Positions 55,570 to 64,000 of a stretch of DNA of 64,000 bases are shown here, piece after piece; positions within the stretch are counted from its first letter, which is position 1; the number at the start of each line of letters is the position of its first letter. This DNA is from Candidatus Zhuqueibacterota bacterium (GTDB taxonomy: Bacteria; Zhuqueibacterota; Zhuqueibacteria; Zhuqueibacterales; Geothermadaptataceae): NCBI GenBank assembly GCA_030950365.1, contig JAUZRQ010000022.1:1-64000 (forward strand). The letters run 5' to 3'. Made by a program: the position numbers and the translations under genes. The notes beneath the pieces are model-generated. The model was given only the letters and a program-made list of their open reading frames with translations, was not told where the DNA came from and did not search any database.

Positions 55570-56784
55570 ATGCCCTGGATTTTGCGCATGCTCCTGTTTA
55601 TTGTGCCTGCGATTTTGCTGCTTCATGCGGTCAGCTTCCTGAGAATGCGGGGGGCTGCGCGTCGATTATGGGGACCGCAATCGGCTATGGCCAGGGTGTT
55701 AAAATGGTTGTACCTGTGGTGGCTGGCGCTGCCAGTGGTGTTGCTGCTTCTGTATCTGCTGGGCCTGAAAGATGCGCAACGAACCTTGTTTTATGGACAT
55801 GCCTTTTGGGATTGGCTTGTGGTTTATCCATTCTGGTTCGGGCTGATTTTTTCGGTAGAATTTTTGCTGATCATACTGATTTTTGAAGCCGTCTGGTTCG
55901 GAATCAAGCGGATAGCCCGGCGGTTTCATCGCATGGACCGGGTGAAGGCGGCCAGCCTGCTTGGCATGTCCCTGGGACTGATGCTTTATGTTGCCACAAC
56001 GGTGGTTGTCGATACACAGAATCAGATCATTCAACAACAAACGGTGGATTTGGCCGACTGGCCGGCGTCTCTCGATGGTTTTCGCATCGTGCATATCAGC
56101 GATGTGCAGGGCGACAACCGAACCGGCCCGCACCGCATGCAGCGGTATGTGGATGCGATCAACGCGCTGGAACCGGACCTGCTGCTGTTCACCGGCGATC
56201 TGATCACGCGCGGCCGCGAGCACGTGCCGGTGGCCGCGTCGGTTCTCGGCAAAACGCGTGCGCGCTATGGTCGGCTGGCCTGCATGGGCGATCACGATTT
56301 CTGGACCGATCCCGTGTTGGTGCGGCGGGAGCTCGAAAAAAATGGCTTTCTGTTTCTGGAAGATACCACCATCGTTCTGCCGTTGGGCGAGGCGTCCCTG
56401 CACATCACCGGAATTACCGAAATTTACCGAAAACGGACCGATGTCGCCAGCCTGCAAAAATTGGCTACGAACGGAATCGGCAGCCCCGTCCGTATTTTGA
56501 TGCTGCATCAGCCCACGGAGGCGCTGGTGCGGGCCGCACCGGCGCTGGGATACAACCTGATTGCTGCCGGACACACGCACGGCGGCCAGGTGGTGCTGTG
56601 GAACTGGCTGTGGCCGCTCACCCCGGGTCGCTGGGAGAACGGCTTCTGGCGCGGCTTTCACTGGCTCGACGGCGCGCTTCTGAGCATCAACAGCGGGCTG
56701 GGACTGACATTTGCGCCGGTGCGTTATCAAGCGCCGGCGAATATTCATGTAATTGAACTTCGATCGATGGCATCAACGCCATAG
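55570..56784 (+). CDS. Membrane metallophosphoesterase with altered DxH motif
   Basis: 404 residues. Five N-terminal membrane helices (about 1-165) are followed by a calcineurin-like phosphoesterase domain (about 175-400). Motifs in order: ISDVQGD (the usual D-x-H, here D-x-Q), FTGDLIT, GDHDFW (usually GNHD), LHQPTE and AGHTHGGQ. The layout matches YkuE/YaeI-like phosphoesterases that act on envelope lipids, with the catalytic domain at the membrane surface. The start has GAAAGGA upstream; a TTG three bases earlier is less likely. It forms a probable operon with the next gene, six bases away. Confidence 0.82.
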   Translation: MPWILRMLLFIVPAILLLHAVSFLRMRGAARRLWGPQSAMARVLKWLYLWWLALPVVLLLLYLLGLKDAQRTLFYGHAFWDWLVVYPFWFGLIFSVEFLLIILIFEAVWFGIKRIARRFHRMDRVKAASLLGMSLGLMLYVATTVVVDTQNQIIQQQTVDLADWPASLDGFRIVHISDVQGDNRTGPHRMQRYVDAINALEPDLLLFTGDLITRGREHVPVAASVLGKTRARYGRLACMGDHDFWTDPVLVRRELEKNGFLFLEDTTIVLPLGEASLHITGITEIYRKRTDVASLQKLATNGIGSPVRILMLHQPTEALVRAAPALGYNLIAAGHTHGGQVVLWNWLWPLTPGRWENGFWRGFHWLDGALLSINSGLGLTFAPVRYQAPANIHVIELRSMASTP

Positions 56785-56790
56785 AAGACC

Positions 56791-57882
56791 ATGAGACTCA
56801 GGATGATGCGCCTCACAATTGGTGGCTTGTTGCTCCTGCTGATGAGCACGGGCGCGATGGCCCAGGAGCCGCCGTACTTTTTTTACCATGCCTACGATTA
56901 CGGCAGCGAAGCCACCTTCAATCCACTGTCAATCATCATCAACGGCGGGTATGGCACTTTTCAGCTCGGTCAGCGCGATCGGCGCCTGGCCGGGGTGGAT
57001 TACCGGGCGGGTTGGCGCAATGTCTGGACCAACGTCGCCCACCCGCTTGCTGCGATCCGCGAATACGGCTGGAAAGCGTTTATCCGCACCGAGATCGTGC
57101 CCACCACCCTGGCGCCGCGCAGTTCGCAATATTTCCCCAATTACCAGAACCACCTGGTCGGTGGGGGCATGACATACCGGGCTTTTGTGGAATGGTTCCG
57201 CTGGCACGGGGTGCAATATCCAAAAATCTGGGCGCTGATGAGCCTGACGGTGTACCACACCCTGAATGAGGTGGTGGAAAACAACCGCTATCAGGGCGTG
57301 AATGTCGATCCCATTGCCGATATGCTCATTTTCAATCCCCTGGGCGTGCTGCTGTTTTCCAGCGACCGGGTGGCGCGCTTTTTCGGCGAGACCCTGAATT
57401 TGCGGGACTGGTCGTTTTTTCCCACCATCGATCCAACCCTGGGCACGCTTGAAAACAACGGTCAGAATTTTGCCATCAAAATCCGGCTGGGGCATTCCAC
57501 GCCGTGGCACCTGTTTTACCAATTCGGCCTCAACGGCATTCTCGGGCTGTCGTACAAACGCGCCGATGGCCATAGCATTTCGTTCGGGGCCGGACTGCTG
57601 GCGCGCAACCTGCGGCGGGTGCGGCGCGACGACGGCGTGCGTCATTTGACCGTCGATCTCGTCTGGAACGCCGGCGTGTTTTACGATCGCAACGGTTCGC
57701 TGATGGCGTCGGTCCTGTTCAGCGGCGGCCGGAGCTACCGCTTCCGGGCGACGCTTTACCCGGGACTTTTGCGGATCGCCGGCATGCGACCGGCGGCGTT
57801 TGTGGCCGTGGGGGAGCGCGGCGATGTGGTGTGGGGCCTGTCGCTGCCCTCGCTGCCCATCGGGCTGGCAATGCGGTGGTGA
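56791..57882 (+). CDS. Uncharacterised exported protein, DUF3943-like
   Basis: 363 residues with a signal peptide (ending GAMAQ). The N-terminal half contains a soluble conserved region, NHLVGGGMTYRAFVEWFRW and NEVVENNRYQGVNVDPIADMLIFNPLG, which resembles DUF3943 or related YfiM/outer-membrane families. The second half consists of amphipathic strands (AIKIRLGHSTPWHLFY; SISFGAGLLARNL) and ends in MRW, so it could insert in the outer membrane. It lies six bases after the phosphoesterase gene, suggesting joint function in envelope lipid handling. I do not recognise a catalytic motif. Confidence 0.6.
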   Translation: MRLRMMRLTIGGLLLLLMSTGAMAQEPPYFFYHAYDYGSEATFNPLSIIINGGYGTFQLGQRDRRLAGVDYRAGWRNVWTNVAHPLAAIREYGWKAFIRTEIVPTTLAPRSSQYFPNYQNHLVGGGMTYRAFVEWFRWHGVQYPKIWALMSLTVYHTLNEVVENNRYQGVNVDPIADMLIFNPLGVLLFSSDRVARFFGETLNLRDWSFFPTIDPTLGTLENNGQNFAIKIRLGHSTPWHLFYQFGLNGILGLSYKRADGHSISFGAGLLARNLRRVRRDDGVRHLTVDLVWNAGVFYDRNGSLMASVLFSGGRSYRFRATLYPGLLRIAGMRPAAFVAVGERGDVVWGLSLPSLPIGLAMRW

Positions 57883-58127
57883 CAGGACAAGGCGGAGCGA
57901 ACCCATTTCCAGATATAAAACCGTCTCTGGCGGTGTAGTGAGGCGGGCATTGCGGAGGACCTCTATCGTCATGGACAAAAATGCGCCTACGGAAGCCCCG
58001 GCGCCCGCGGATTGAATGTGGATGAGAGCAAAGTTTTAATCATATATTGAACCGACATTTCCAATTCTTGAAATAACTGGAATCACGGGATTGAAACCGA
58101 TCGTACCGTCAAAAGAAAGGATGACTC

Positions 58128-59300
58128 ATGCGAACGCTGTTTGTGGTGGTGAGCTGGTTCTGGGGCCTGCAGGCTTTTGCAGCACAGCCCGATACCCTGG
58201 CGCAATTCATTTTTCCGCTGCAGGAAAAGCACGTTCACAGCAGCACCATCGTGGCCTGCCCCAACGGAGATTTGCTGATGGCCTGGTTCGAAGGGTCGGG
58301 GGAGCGGTCGGCAAACGACGTGCGCATCCGTGGCGCGCGGCTGCGCCTGGGCGACCGCCGCTGGAGTCCAGTGTTTGACATGGCCGATACCCCCAACATG
58401 CCCGATTGCAACCCGGTGCTGTTCATCGATGCGCGGCAGCGGCTGCACCTGTTCTGGATTGCCGTCATCGCCAACCGCTGGGAAATGTCCCTGCTGCGGC
58501 ATCGGATCTCCACGGATTACCAGCAAGAGGGCGCGCCCACGTGGCAGTGGCAGGACGTGATTTTGCTTCGGCCCGGGGAAGAGTTTGCCGAGGCTGCCCG
58601 CAAGGGATTTGCGGAGCTACCCGAGCAGGACCTGGCCTGGGCCGAGTATGCGCCACCGTACGAACGCATGCTCATCGAAGCCGCCCGCGATCCGAAAAAG
58701 CGCGAGCTCGGCTGGATGACGCGCACGCATCCGCTCATCCTGCCGGACGGGCGCATCCTGCTGCCACTGTATTCGGATGGGTACAACTTTTCGCTGATGG
58801 CCATTTCCGATGACGGTGGCGACACCTGGCGGCCGAGTCTGCCTATCATCGGGCGGGGCAATGTGCAGCCGACGTTGTTGCGCCGCGCGGATGGTAGCAT
58901 CATGGCCTACATGCGCGACAACGGTGACCCGCCCGGGCGGGTGATGGTGAGCACATCGCATGATCGTGGCGAGAGCTGGACTGTGGCCCGTGACGGCCAT
59001 ATTCCCAATCCGGGTTCCAGCGTGGTGACCCTGGCTCTGACCGACGGCCGGTGGCTGCTGGTGTATAACGACACCGAAAAAGGCCGGCACCGGCTGGCTA
59101 TCGCCCTTTCCGACGACGAAGGCCGAAGCTGGAAATGGAAACGCTATCTGGATCGCGCCGGACCGGGCGAGGCCAAGTTTCACTATCCGGCCGTGGTGCA
59201 AACGCCCGATGGCCGCATTCATTTGACCTACACCTATCAGGTGAAGGCGGGAAAGACCATTAAGCATGTGTCCCTGGATGCCAGCTTCATCCAAGAATAG
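58128..59300 (+). CDS. Sialidase-like BNR/Asp-box exported protein
   Basis: 390 residues; GAAAGGA precedes the ATG. A signal peptide (ending QAFAA) is followed by a six-blade sialidase-type propeller. Three Asp-box motifs (S-x-D-x-G-x-[TS]-W) are clear: SDDGGDTW, SHDRGESW and SDDEGRSW. An early ANDVRIRGARL stretch with Arg and a late YPAVVQTPDGRIHLTYTY blade match the BNR_2 family found in plant and bacterial exo-glycosidases. Not all members cleave sialic acid. It is transcribed alone, and no sialic-acid catabolic genes are nearby, so the substrate is open. Confidence 0.8.
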   Translation: MRTLFVVVSWFWGLQAFAAQPDTLAQFIFPLQEKHVHSSTIVACPNGDLLMAWFEGSGERSANDVRIRGARLRLGDRRWSPVFDMADTPNMPDCNPVLFIDARQRLHLFWIAVIANRWEMSLLRHRISTDYQQEGAPTWQWQDVILLRPGEEFAEAARKGFAELPEQDLAWAEYAPPYERMLIEAARDPKKRELGWMTRTHPLILPDGRILLPLYSDGYNFSLMAISDDGGDTWRPSLPIIGRGNVQPTLLRRADGSIMAYMRDNGDPPGRVMVSTSHDRGESWTVARDGHIPNPGSSVVTLALTDGRWLLVYNDTEKGRHRLAIALSDDEGRSWKWKRYLDRAGPGEAKFHYPAVVQTPDGRIHLTYTYQVKAGKTIKHVSLDASFIQE

Positions 59301-59555
59301 AACCGATGCGCGTGAGCGACCTACCGGTGATTTTTATTAGAATTGAGACGAAGGCTGGGGAAATTACAAATTATAAGAAAAATTAAAGAAAGGGATGGAT
59401 GGTTGATTTTCTGATTTCTATAGACGATTGAAAAACAGTGAGATAGCGTTATCGAATAGTCTGCCTCAAATGCGAATCTGGCATGCTTTTTGATCAATAA
59501 ATTGGCAGAACGCACTTATGCAGCCCCTTGATTTTTGAACATGGAGAGGCCGACG

Positions 59556-61316
59556 ATGAAAGCGCTGCTTTCCGGCAACGAAGCCATTGCACGAGGGGCT
59601 TATGAGGCAGGAGTGATCTTTGCCAGCGCCTATCCCGGCACGCCGAGCACGGAGATTCTGGAAGCCATTGCGCATTATGACGAGATTCAGGCCCAGTGGG
59701 CGCCCAATGAAAAAGTTGCGCTGGAAACCGCGGCCGGGGCCTCGCTGGCCGGCGGCAGGGCGCTAGTGGCCATGAAGCACGTTGGCCTGAACGTGGCCGC
59801 GGATCCGCTGTTCAGTCTGGTGTACATGGGATGCCCGGGCGGGCTGGTCATCGTCTCCGCCGATGATCCTGGCATGCATTCTTCCCAAAATGAGCAAGAC
59901 AACCGGTGGTATGCCAGGGCCGCCAAACTCCCCATGCTGGAACCGTCCGACAGCCAGGAAGCCCGCATTTTTACCAAACTGGCTTTTGAAATCAGCGAGA
60001 AATACAACACCCCGGTTTTGCTACGCATCACCACTCGCATTGCGCACAGCTCGAGCGTGGTCACCCTGGAGCCTCGCGCAGAACATCCGATTCCGCCCTA
60101 TCAGAAAAATAGCGAACATCATGTATTGCTACCGGTGCATGCACGCAAGATCCATCCCGAGATCGAAGCCCGTTTGCAGCGTCTTTCTCGGGACGCCGTG
60201 ATGCAGAAATGCACCACGATCCTCCGCGGAAACAGCGATGTCGGCATTATCACCGCCGGGGTGGCCTTTCACTATGCCTGTGAGGTGTTTCCCGAAGCCT
60301 CGTTTTTTAAATTGGGGATGACGCATCCAATGCCGGTGGACTGGCTCTTTGAGTTTGCATTGAGCGTGCGCAACATCTTCGTCATCGAAGAATTGGATCC
60401 CTTCCTGGAAGAACAAATCCGGGCGCTCGGGATCGAAGTCACTGGAAAAGACCGGTTCCCGGTGGTCGGGGAGCTCAATCCTGATCGGGTCCGGCAGGGA
60501 TTGTACGGGCCGGAAACTGAAAAAAAGGAACATTCCCACGAACCGGTTTCTGACGAGATTCCGCCCCGTCCGCCGGTGTTCTGTCCAGGATGCCCGCACG
60601 CCGGCATGTTCTGGGCCCTCAAGAAGTTGCGCTTTCGGGTGACCGGAGATATCGGTTGCTACACCCTTGGCGCATTGCCGCCACTGGCCGCCATGGATAG
60701 TTGCCTGAACATGGGAGCCAGCATCGGTATGGCCGAGGGCATGGAAAGAGTGCTCAAGGATTCCCGGCATCCAGTGGCGGCGGTCATCGGCGATTCCACC
60801 TTTATTCATTCAGGAATCACTGGCCTGATCGACCTGGTTTACAACGGATCTCATGCCGTGGTCGTGATTCTCGATAATGGCACCACCGCCATGACCGGCC
60901 ATCAGCCCCATCCGGGAACGGGGCGCACTCTGAAAGGCCATTCCACTCACAAGCTGGATATTGAGCAATTGTGTAGGGCCCTGGGAGTGCCCCATGTGGA
61001 GATTGTCAATCCGTATCATCTGGATGACGTTATCCAGGCGCTGAAAAGGGCGAAATCGGCGGGTGAGCTTTCGGTCATCATATCCAGAGCGCCGTGCATT
61101 TTGTTAGAAAAACGCCGGTTGGGTGCGCCGTTGGTAATTGATATGAATCTGTGCAAGGCATGCAATGTGTGCCTGCAACTGGGCTGCCCGGCGATCGAAC
61201 GCGTGGGACAACAATATCGGATTGATCCCGCGTTTTGTGTCGGTTGCGGATTGTGCGCCCGGGGCTGCCAACTTCGAGCGATCGTTTCATCCGACGACAT
61301 GATGATCATGAATTGA
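59556..61316 (+). CDS. iorA: Indolepyruvate ferredoxin oxidoreductase, alpha subunit
   Basis: 586 residues. GGAGAGG eight bases upstream supports ATG 59556. The subunit oxidatively decarboxylates aryl pyruvates with TPP and CoA, reducing ferredoxin. Domains in order: pyrimidine-binding domain (LLSGNEAIARGAYEAG, YPGTPSTEI), the middle domain, a TPP-binding domain (GDIGCYTLGALPPLAAMDS; GDSTFIHSG; LDNGTTAMTGHQPHPG), and a C-terminal bacterial-type two-cluster ferredoxin module (CKACNVCLQLGC; CVGCGLCARGC). Such an enzyme supports fermentation or use of aromatic amino acids. The beta subunit gene follows 13 bases later. Confidence 0.95.
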   Translation: MKALLSGNEAIARGAYEAGVIFASAYPGTPSTEILEAIAHYDEIQAQWAPNEKVALETAAGASLAGGRALVAMKHVGLNVAADPLFSLVYMGCPGGLVIVSADDPGMHSSQNEQDNRWYARAAKLPMLEPSDSQEARIFTKLAFEISEKYNTPVLLRITTRIAHSSSVVTLEPRAEHPIPPYQKNSEHHVLLPVHARKIHPEIEARLQRLSRDAVMQKCTTILRGNSDVGIITAGVAFHYACEVFPEASFFKLGMTHPMPVDWLFEFALSVRNIFVIEELDPFLEEQIRALGIEVTGKDRFPVVGELNPDRVRQGLYGPETEKKEHSHEPVSDEIPPRPPVFCPGCPHAGMFWALKKLRFRVTGDIGCYTLGALPPLAAMDSCLNMGASIGMAEGMERVLKDSRHPVAAVIGDSTFIHSGITGLIDLVYNGSHAVVVILDNGTTAMTGHQPHPGTGRTLKGHSTHKLDIEQLCRALGVPHVEIVNPYHLDDVIQALKRAKSAGELSVIISRAPCILLEKRRLGAPLVIDMNLCKACNVCLQLGCPAIERVGQQYRIDPAFCVGCGLCARGCQLRAIVSSDDMMIMN

Positions 61317-61329
61317 GGTGGGGATTGTG

Positions 61330-61974
61330 ATGAAACTGCCATCGGAAACAACCAATGTAATCTTGTGTGGTGTGGGAGGGCAGGGGATTCTGCTGGCCGG
61401 CCGGATTCTCGCGGTTGCGGCGCTCGAGGCCGGCCTTGACGTGAAAAAGGCGGAAGTGCATGGCATGGCCCAGCGGGGTGGTAGCGTCATTACGCACGTG
61501 CGTTTTGGCGAACGGGTTTTTTCTCCGCTGATTGCCAGCCATCAGGCGCATTTTATGCTGGCCTTCGAACCGCTAGAAGCACTGCGCTATCTTGATTTCA
61601 TGAGCCCGGATGGCACGATTTTCATAAATCAGCAAAAGATTTTGCCGCAGCCGGTGCGTGTGGGCAAAATGGCCTATCCGACCGGCATCGTTTCGAAATG
61701 CAAAAAGCGCGTTCACCGACTGATTGCCATCAATGCCACGCACAACGCCGAATCCATTGGTGATCCTCGTGTGGCCAATTTGATCTTTTTGGGCATGCTT
61801 TCTCGCTTTCTTGGCTTCCCGGAGTCCATCTGGCAGAAAGCGATACAGGCGTGTATCCCTTCGACGAAGCAGGAAATCAACATCCGTGCGTTTCAGTTTG
61901 GCCGCGATTTCCTGATGCGTCGGTTGAGCATACCTGAAAAGGAGATACGAGGAACGTACATCATAACGTCTTAA
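61330..61974 (+). CDS. iorB: Indolepyruvate ferredoxin oxidoreductase, beta subunit
   Basis: 214 residues; GAGGTGGGG precedes the ATG at 61330. It is the gamma/beta-type subunit of 2-oxoacid:ferredoxin oxidoreductases, marked by ILCGVGGQGILLAGRILA, the KAEVHGMAQRGGSV motif and an ASHQAHFMLAFEP block. It completes the iorAB heterodimer with the preceding gene. A cytochrome c gene follows in the same direction 18 bases downstream. Substrate choice among indole-, phenyl- and hydroxyphenyl-pyruvate is not visible. Confidence 0.93.
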   Translation: MKLPSETTNVILCGVGGQGILLAGRILAVAALEAGLDVKKAEVHGMAQRGGSVITHVRFGERVFSPLIASHQAHFMLAFEPLEALRYLDFMSPDGTIFINQQKILPQPVRVGKMAYPTGIVSKCKKRVHRLIAINATHNAESIGDPRVANLIFLGMLSRFLGFPESIWQKAIQACIPSTKQEINIRAFQFGRDFLMRRLSIPEKEIRGTYIITS

Positions 61975-61992
61975 TTTTCGGGGAGGTGGGCC

Positions 61993-62562
61993 ATGCAAAA
62001 GCAAAAAACCGTCGCCGCTCTGCTGGTGCTCACTCTGGTAGGTGGGGTGGTGTTTCAGCAAATCCGCTCCTCGCGGAGGACGATCACCGCCGGGCTATCC
62101 GATATGGCTCTCAAGGGGCAGCAGATGTTCGAACAAAAGCGATGTTACCGGTGTCATAGCCTCGGCAATCCTCAACGAAAGCCGGAAATGGAAGCGCCGG
62201 ACCTGACCAATCCCTTTCTGGCCAACTATAGCCTGTTTGTCCGCGCCCATTTGCTGTTTGTGGAAGAGAGCACGATGCCGGAGATCGAGCTGAATTCGGA
62301 TGAGATCCGCTGGGTGAGCGTGTATGTGGCGGAGCTGCACCGGGCCAAACACAGCGCGCTGGCGCCTGAGACAGTGGATGCAGCCTGTCCCGTTTGCAAT
62401 GCGCCGGTTTCGAAGGAAAAAGCCATGCAAGAAGGGCTCTGGTTCCGTTATCTGGAAGACACCTTCTATTTTGAATGCGAGGAATGCAAGGCGGTTTTTG
62501 TTCAGGCTCCCGAAGCCTATCGTCAGATGATGTTCGCTTCCAAAGAAGAGAAATCCCCCTGA
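61993..62562 (+). CDS. Membrane-anchored c-type cytochrome fused to a YHS-like Cys4 module
   Basis: 189 residues; GGGGAGGTG precedes the ATG. One N-terminal membrane helix (about 8-23) anchors a class-I cytochrome c domain with CYRCH (51-55) and axial Met95 in STMPEIEL. After a short linker a second module has C132-x2-C135 and C162-x2-C165 (CPVC, CEEC) in the pattern of YHS/TRASH-like metal-binding domains (FYFECEECKAVF). The gene lies 18 bases behind iorB. The domain pairing is uncommon: a respiratory haem domain beside a metal-sensing or metal-delivery module, in a ferredoxin-oxidoreductase operon. Haem and metal could exchange electrons with a terminal oxidase (inference). Confidence 0.85.
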   Translation: MQKQKTVAALLVLTLVGGVVFQQIRSSRRTITAGLSDMALKGQQMFEQKRCYRCHSLGNPQRKPEMEAPDLTNPFLANYSLFVRAHLLFVEESTMPEIELNSDEIRWVSVYVAELHRAKHSALAPETVDAACPVCNAPVSKEKAMQEGLWFRYLEDTFYFECEECKAVFVQAPEAYRQMMFASKEEKSP

Positions 62563-62577
62563 ATTCGGTACAGAACG

Positions 62578-62730
62578 TTAATTAGTGCTTGTATGCAAAT
62601 AGCCAGCGCTTTCCGGTTCACCGGGTTGAACCAACGCTTTTTGGCGTAGGTAATCTTTGTAACTGAAAAAGATAAGGAAAAGGGTAACAATCAGCACTCC
62701 CAGCGCTAGAAACACGTCCTTTTTGTTCAT
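62578..62730 (-). CDS. Small single-pass membrane protein of 50 residues
   Basis: A short ORF with AAGGA about ten bases before its ATG at 62730. It starts with NKKD, has one membrane helix (FLALGVLIVTLFLIFF, about 7-22) and then a charged soluble part ending HTSTN. Its layout recalls CcoQ-type or other small oxidase-associated peptides, but no motif proves it. It is convergent with the cytochrome c gene, 15 bases away. A hairpin at 62770-62798 separates it from htpX. Confidence 0.6.
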   Translation of the reverse strand: MNKKDVFLALGVLIVTLFLIFFSYKDYLRQKALVQPGEPESAGYLHTSTN

Positions 62731-62769
62731 GAGCGATCATTCCTTTCTTGAAAAATCTCGAAACGTATG

Positions 62770-62798
62770 ACCTTCCGGGTGGGATACACCCGGAAGGT
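62770..62798. terminator. Hairpin between htpX and the 50-residue ORF
   Basis: A perfect 12-bp inverted repeat (ACCTTCCGGGTG / CACCCGGAAGGT) with loop ggata lies 26 bases beyond the htpX stop. It has no long T tract in either direction, so it may be a weak terminator or transcript-end stabiliser. Confidence 0.6.
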
Positions 62799-62824
62799 GT
62801 CAACTTCGTTAACCCTTTCTATGC

Positions 62825-63682
62825 TTAGAAACCACTACGCGCCATGGCTTCCAGCCGGGCGATGCGTTCTTCGGTCGGCGGATGCGTTGAAAACAGCGAG
62901 GCAAAGCTCTGCCCGCCGCGCAGCGGATTGACAATGAACATGTGTGAAGTGGCCGGGTTCACCTGGGCGGGCGCCATTTCGGCCGCACGCTCGAGCTGAC
63001 GCAGCGCATTGGCCAGGCCGAGCGGGTTGCGGGTGATCCGGGCTGCGGTGGCATCCGCCGTGAACTCGCGACTACGCGAGATGGCCATTTGCACCATCGT
63101 GGCTGCAATGGGCATAACAATGATCGCCAGCAGGGCGCCGATCCAGCCCAGCGGGTTATCGTCATCATCGCTGCTGAATCCGCCGAACATCATGGACCAC
63201 TGTCCCATCCAGGCGAGATAGGAGATGGCACCGGCGATGGTCGCCGCGATACTGCTGATCAAAATATCGCGGTTGCGGATGTGTCCGAGCTCGTGGGCGA
63301 TCACCCCTTCCAGTTCGTCCCGGCTCAAAATGCGAAGAATGCCTTCGGTCACGGCGACAGCCGAGTGCTCGGGATTTCGACCAGTCGCAAACGCATTGGG
63401 CATATCCGTGGGCACGATGTACACCCGCGGCATTGGCAAGCCGGCCTGCTGCGCCAGTCGCCGAACCATAGCATGCAATTCGGGCGCCTCGGCTTCGCTG
63501 ACTTCCTTGGCACGATACATGGTCAGCACCATCTTATCAGAGAACCAGTAGCTGAAGAAATTCATCCCTCCAGCAAAAATGAGCGCCATGGTGGCACCAG
63601 ACTGGCCGCCAAAAAATCCCCCCAAAAGGACCAGCAAAACGGTTAGTAGCGCCATCAAAAAGGCAACTCGTAATGTATGCAT
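62825..63682 (-). CDS. htpX: HtpX-family membrane zinc protease
   Basis: 285 residues, normal for HtpX. GAGGAGAG precedes the ATG at 63682. Two N-terminal membrane helices are followed by the HELGH zinc motif in [14 protein letters not shown], two more hydrophobic segments, and the third ligand Glu in [13 protein letters not shown]. The active site faces the cytoplasm. HtpX degrades damaged membrane proteins under heat or envelope stress. The C-terminal [15 protein letters not shown] is a family hallmark. It is monocistronic in this window. Confidence 0.95.
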   Translation of the reverse strand: MHTLRVAFLMALLTVLLVLLGGFFGGQSGATMALIFAGGMNFFSYWFSDKMVLTMYRAKEVSEAEAPELHAMVRRLAQQAGLPMPRVYIVPTDMPNAFATGRNPEHSAVAVTEGILRILSRDELEGVIAHELGHIRNRDILISSIAATIAGAISYLAWMGQWSMMFGGFSSDDDDNPLGWIGALLAIIVMPIAATMVQMAISRSREFTADATAARITRNPLGLANALRQLERAAEMAPAQVNPATSHMFIVNPLRGGQSFASLFSTHPPTEERIARLEAMARSGF

Positions 63683-63969
63683 ACATCTCTCCTCAGCAGT
63701 TAGTGAATGGCACAATTTAAAAAGGATATCGGCACCATTTTCAAGGCCTTGTATGCCCTTGCCCTTGCAAAGGTTCCCTGAAGGGATCGAAATTTAAGAT
63801 TTCCCCCGGTCAATTGCAATAAAATTCGGAAATTGGCTGTGATAAGCCGTAATGATTCAGGAAGACAGGCTAAATTGGTCCCCTCCCCGCGCGCTATTAC
63901 GAAAATTTGCCAGCAGTCGGACAGGCGCCGCCACCAGCCGATGGAGGCTCGCGTTTTAGAGCTGGCTGA

Positions 63970-64000
63970 AACACCAAGCATCGCGAAGGTACCTGGTGTT
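63970..64000. repeat. Palindromic repeat at the window edge
   Basis: AACACCAAGCATC (63970-63982) pairs with GGTACCTGGTGTT (63988-64000) at 10 of 13 positions. A degenerate relative lies at about 39226-39256. The element may continue beyond the window. The 287 bases from 63683 to 63969 hold no supportable gene. Confidence 0.55.

Noticed and set aside
63700-63981. 93-codon minus-strand ORF at the window end
   Set aside because: No ribosome site; it covers a palindromic repeat and intergenic sequence.

Overview
The window looks like a chromosomal segment of a Gram-negative bacterium of the FCB superphylum, most like the Calditrichota/KSB1 lineages (inference). The support is a SusC/SusD outer-membrane pair, two proteins with C-terminal type-IX-secretion (Por/FlgD-like) sorting domains, a DUF5916 barrel protein, multihaem and c-type cytochromes, and lipoproteins. 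Most genes have clear Shine-Dalgarno sites. No rRNA, tRNA, CRISPR array, integrase, transposase or prophage was seen.

Layout. 0.3-9 kb: lipoprotein dipeptidase, DUF5916 protein, aspartic protease, GT39-like glycosyltransferase, and a coupled TonB-C/PQQ-propeller pair. 9-18.4 kb: exported M20 amidohydrolase, a fused membrane/spermidine-synthase-like protein, susD-susC, and a His-rich small protein. 18.8-23.4 kb: a 1527-residue surface protein with a gingipain-like head, eight FN3-like modules, two CBM-like modules and a T9SS tail. 23.4-27.7 kb: a minus-strand operon, DUF2231 protein, OmpR-type regulator, sensor kinase, b-type cytochrome-like protein and decahaem c-type cytochrome. 28-31 kb: MATE exporter and a Tat-exported PLP enzyme.

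31.2-36.6 kb: a methionine supply operon, metY-metX-aspartate kinase-asd. Its leader is the strongest discovery candidate. It has a consensus promoter, a 57-residue leader peptide with nine Met codons among 18, a 13-nt anti-antiterminator pairing, a 13-bp antiterminator and a 14-bp terminator. Together these form a textbook ribosome-mediated transcription attenuator that would sense Met-tRNA charging instead of SAM.

36.7-43 kb: MscS channel, FadI-like thiolase, and a long reading frame in which a cytoplasmic molybdopterin oxidoreductase is fused to a NifS/IscS cysteine desulfurase, with one in-frame amber codon near its N-terminus. 43.6-45.2 kb: a tail-fibre-like gene broken by a 67-bp insertion bounded by a perfect 30-bp direct repeat, and a small T9SS protein. 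45.3-51.8 kb: a second cytochrome-b-like/two-component operon (thrombospondin-type-3 protein, outer-membrane barrel, DUF4405 protein, PAS kinase, sigma-54 activator). 52-59.3 kb: DUF2442 protein, a coupled UroD-like/homocysteine methyltransferase pair, membrane phosphoesterase, an uncharacterised envelope protein and a sialidase-like protein. 59.5-63.7 kb: indolepyruvate ferredoxin oxidoreductase (iorAB) followed by a cytochrome c fused to a YHS-like zinc module, a 50-residue membrane peptide, and HtpX.

Intergenic spaces hold several families of degenerate palindromic or dispersed repeats, typical of a repeat-seeded genome.
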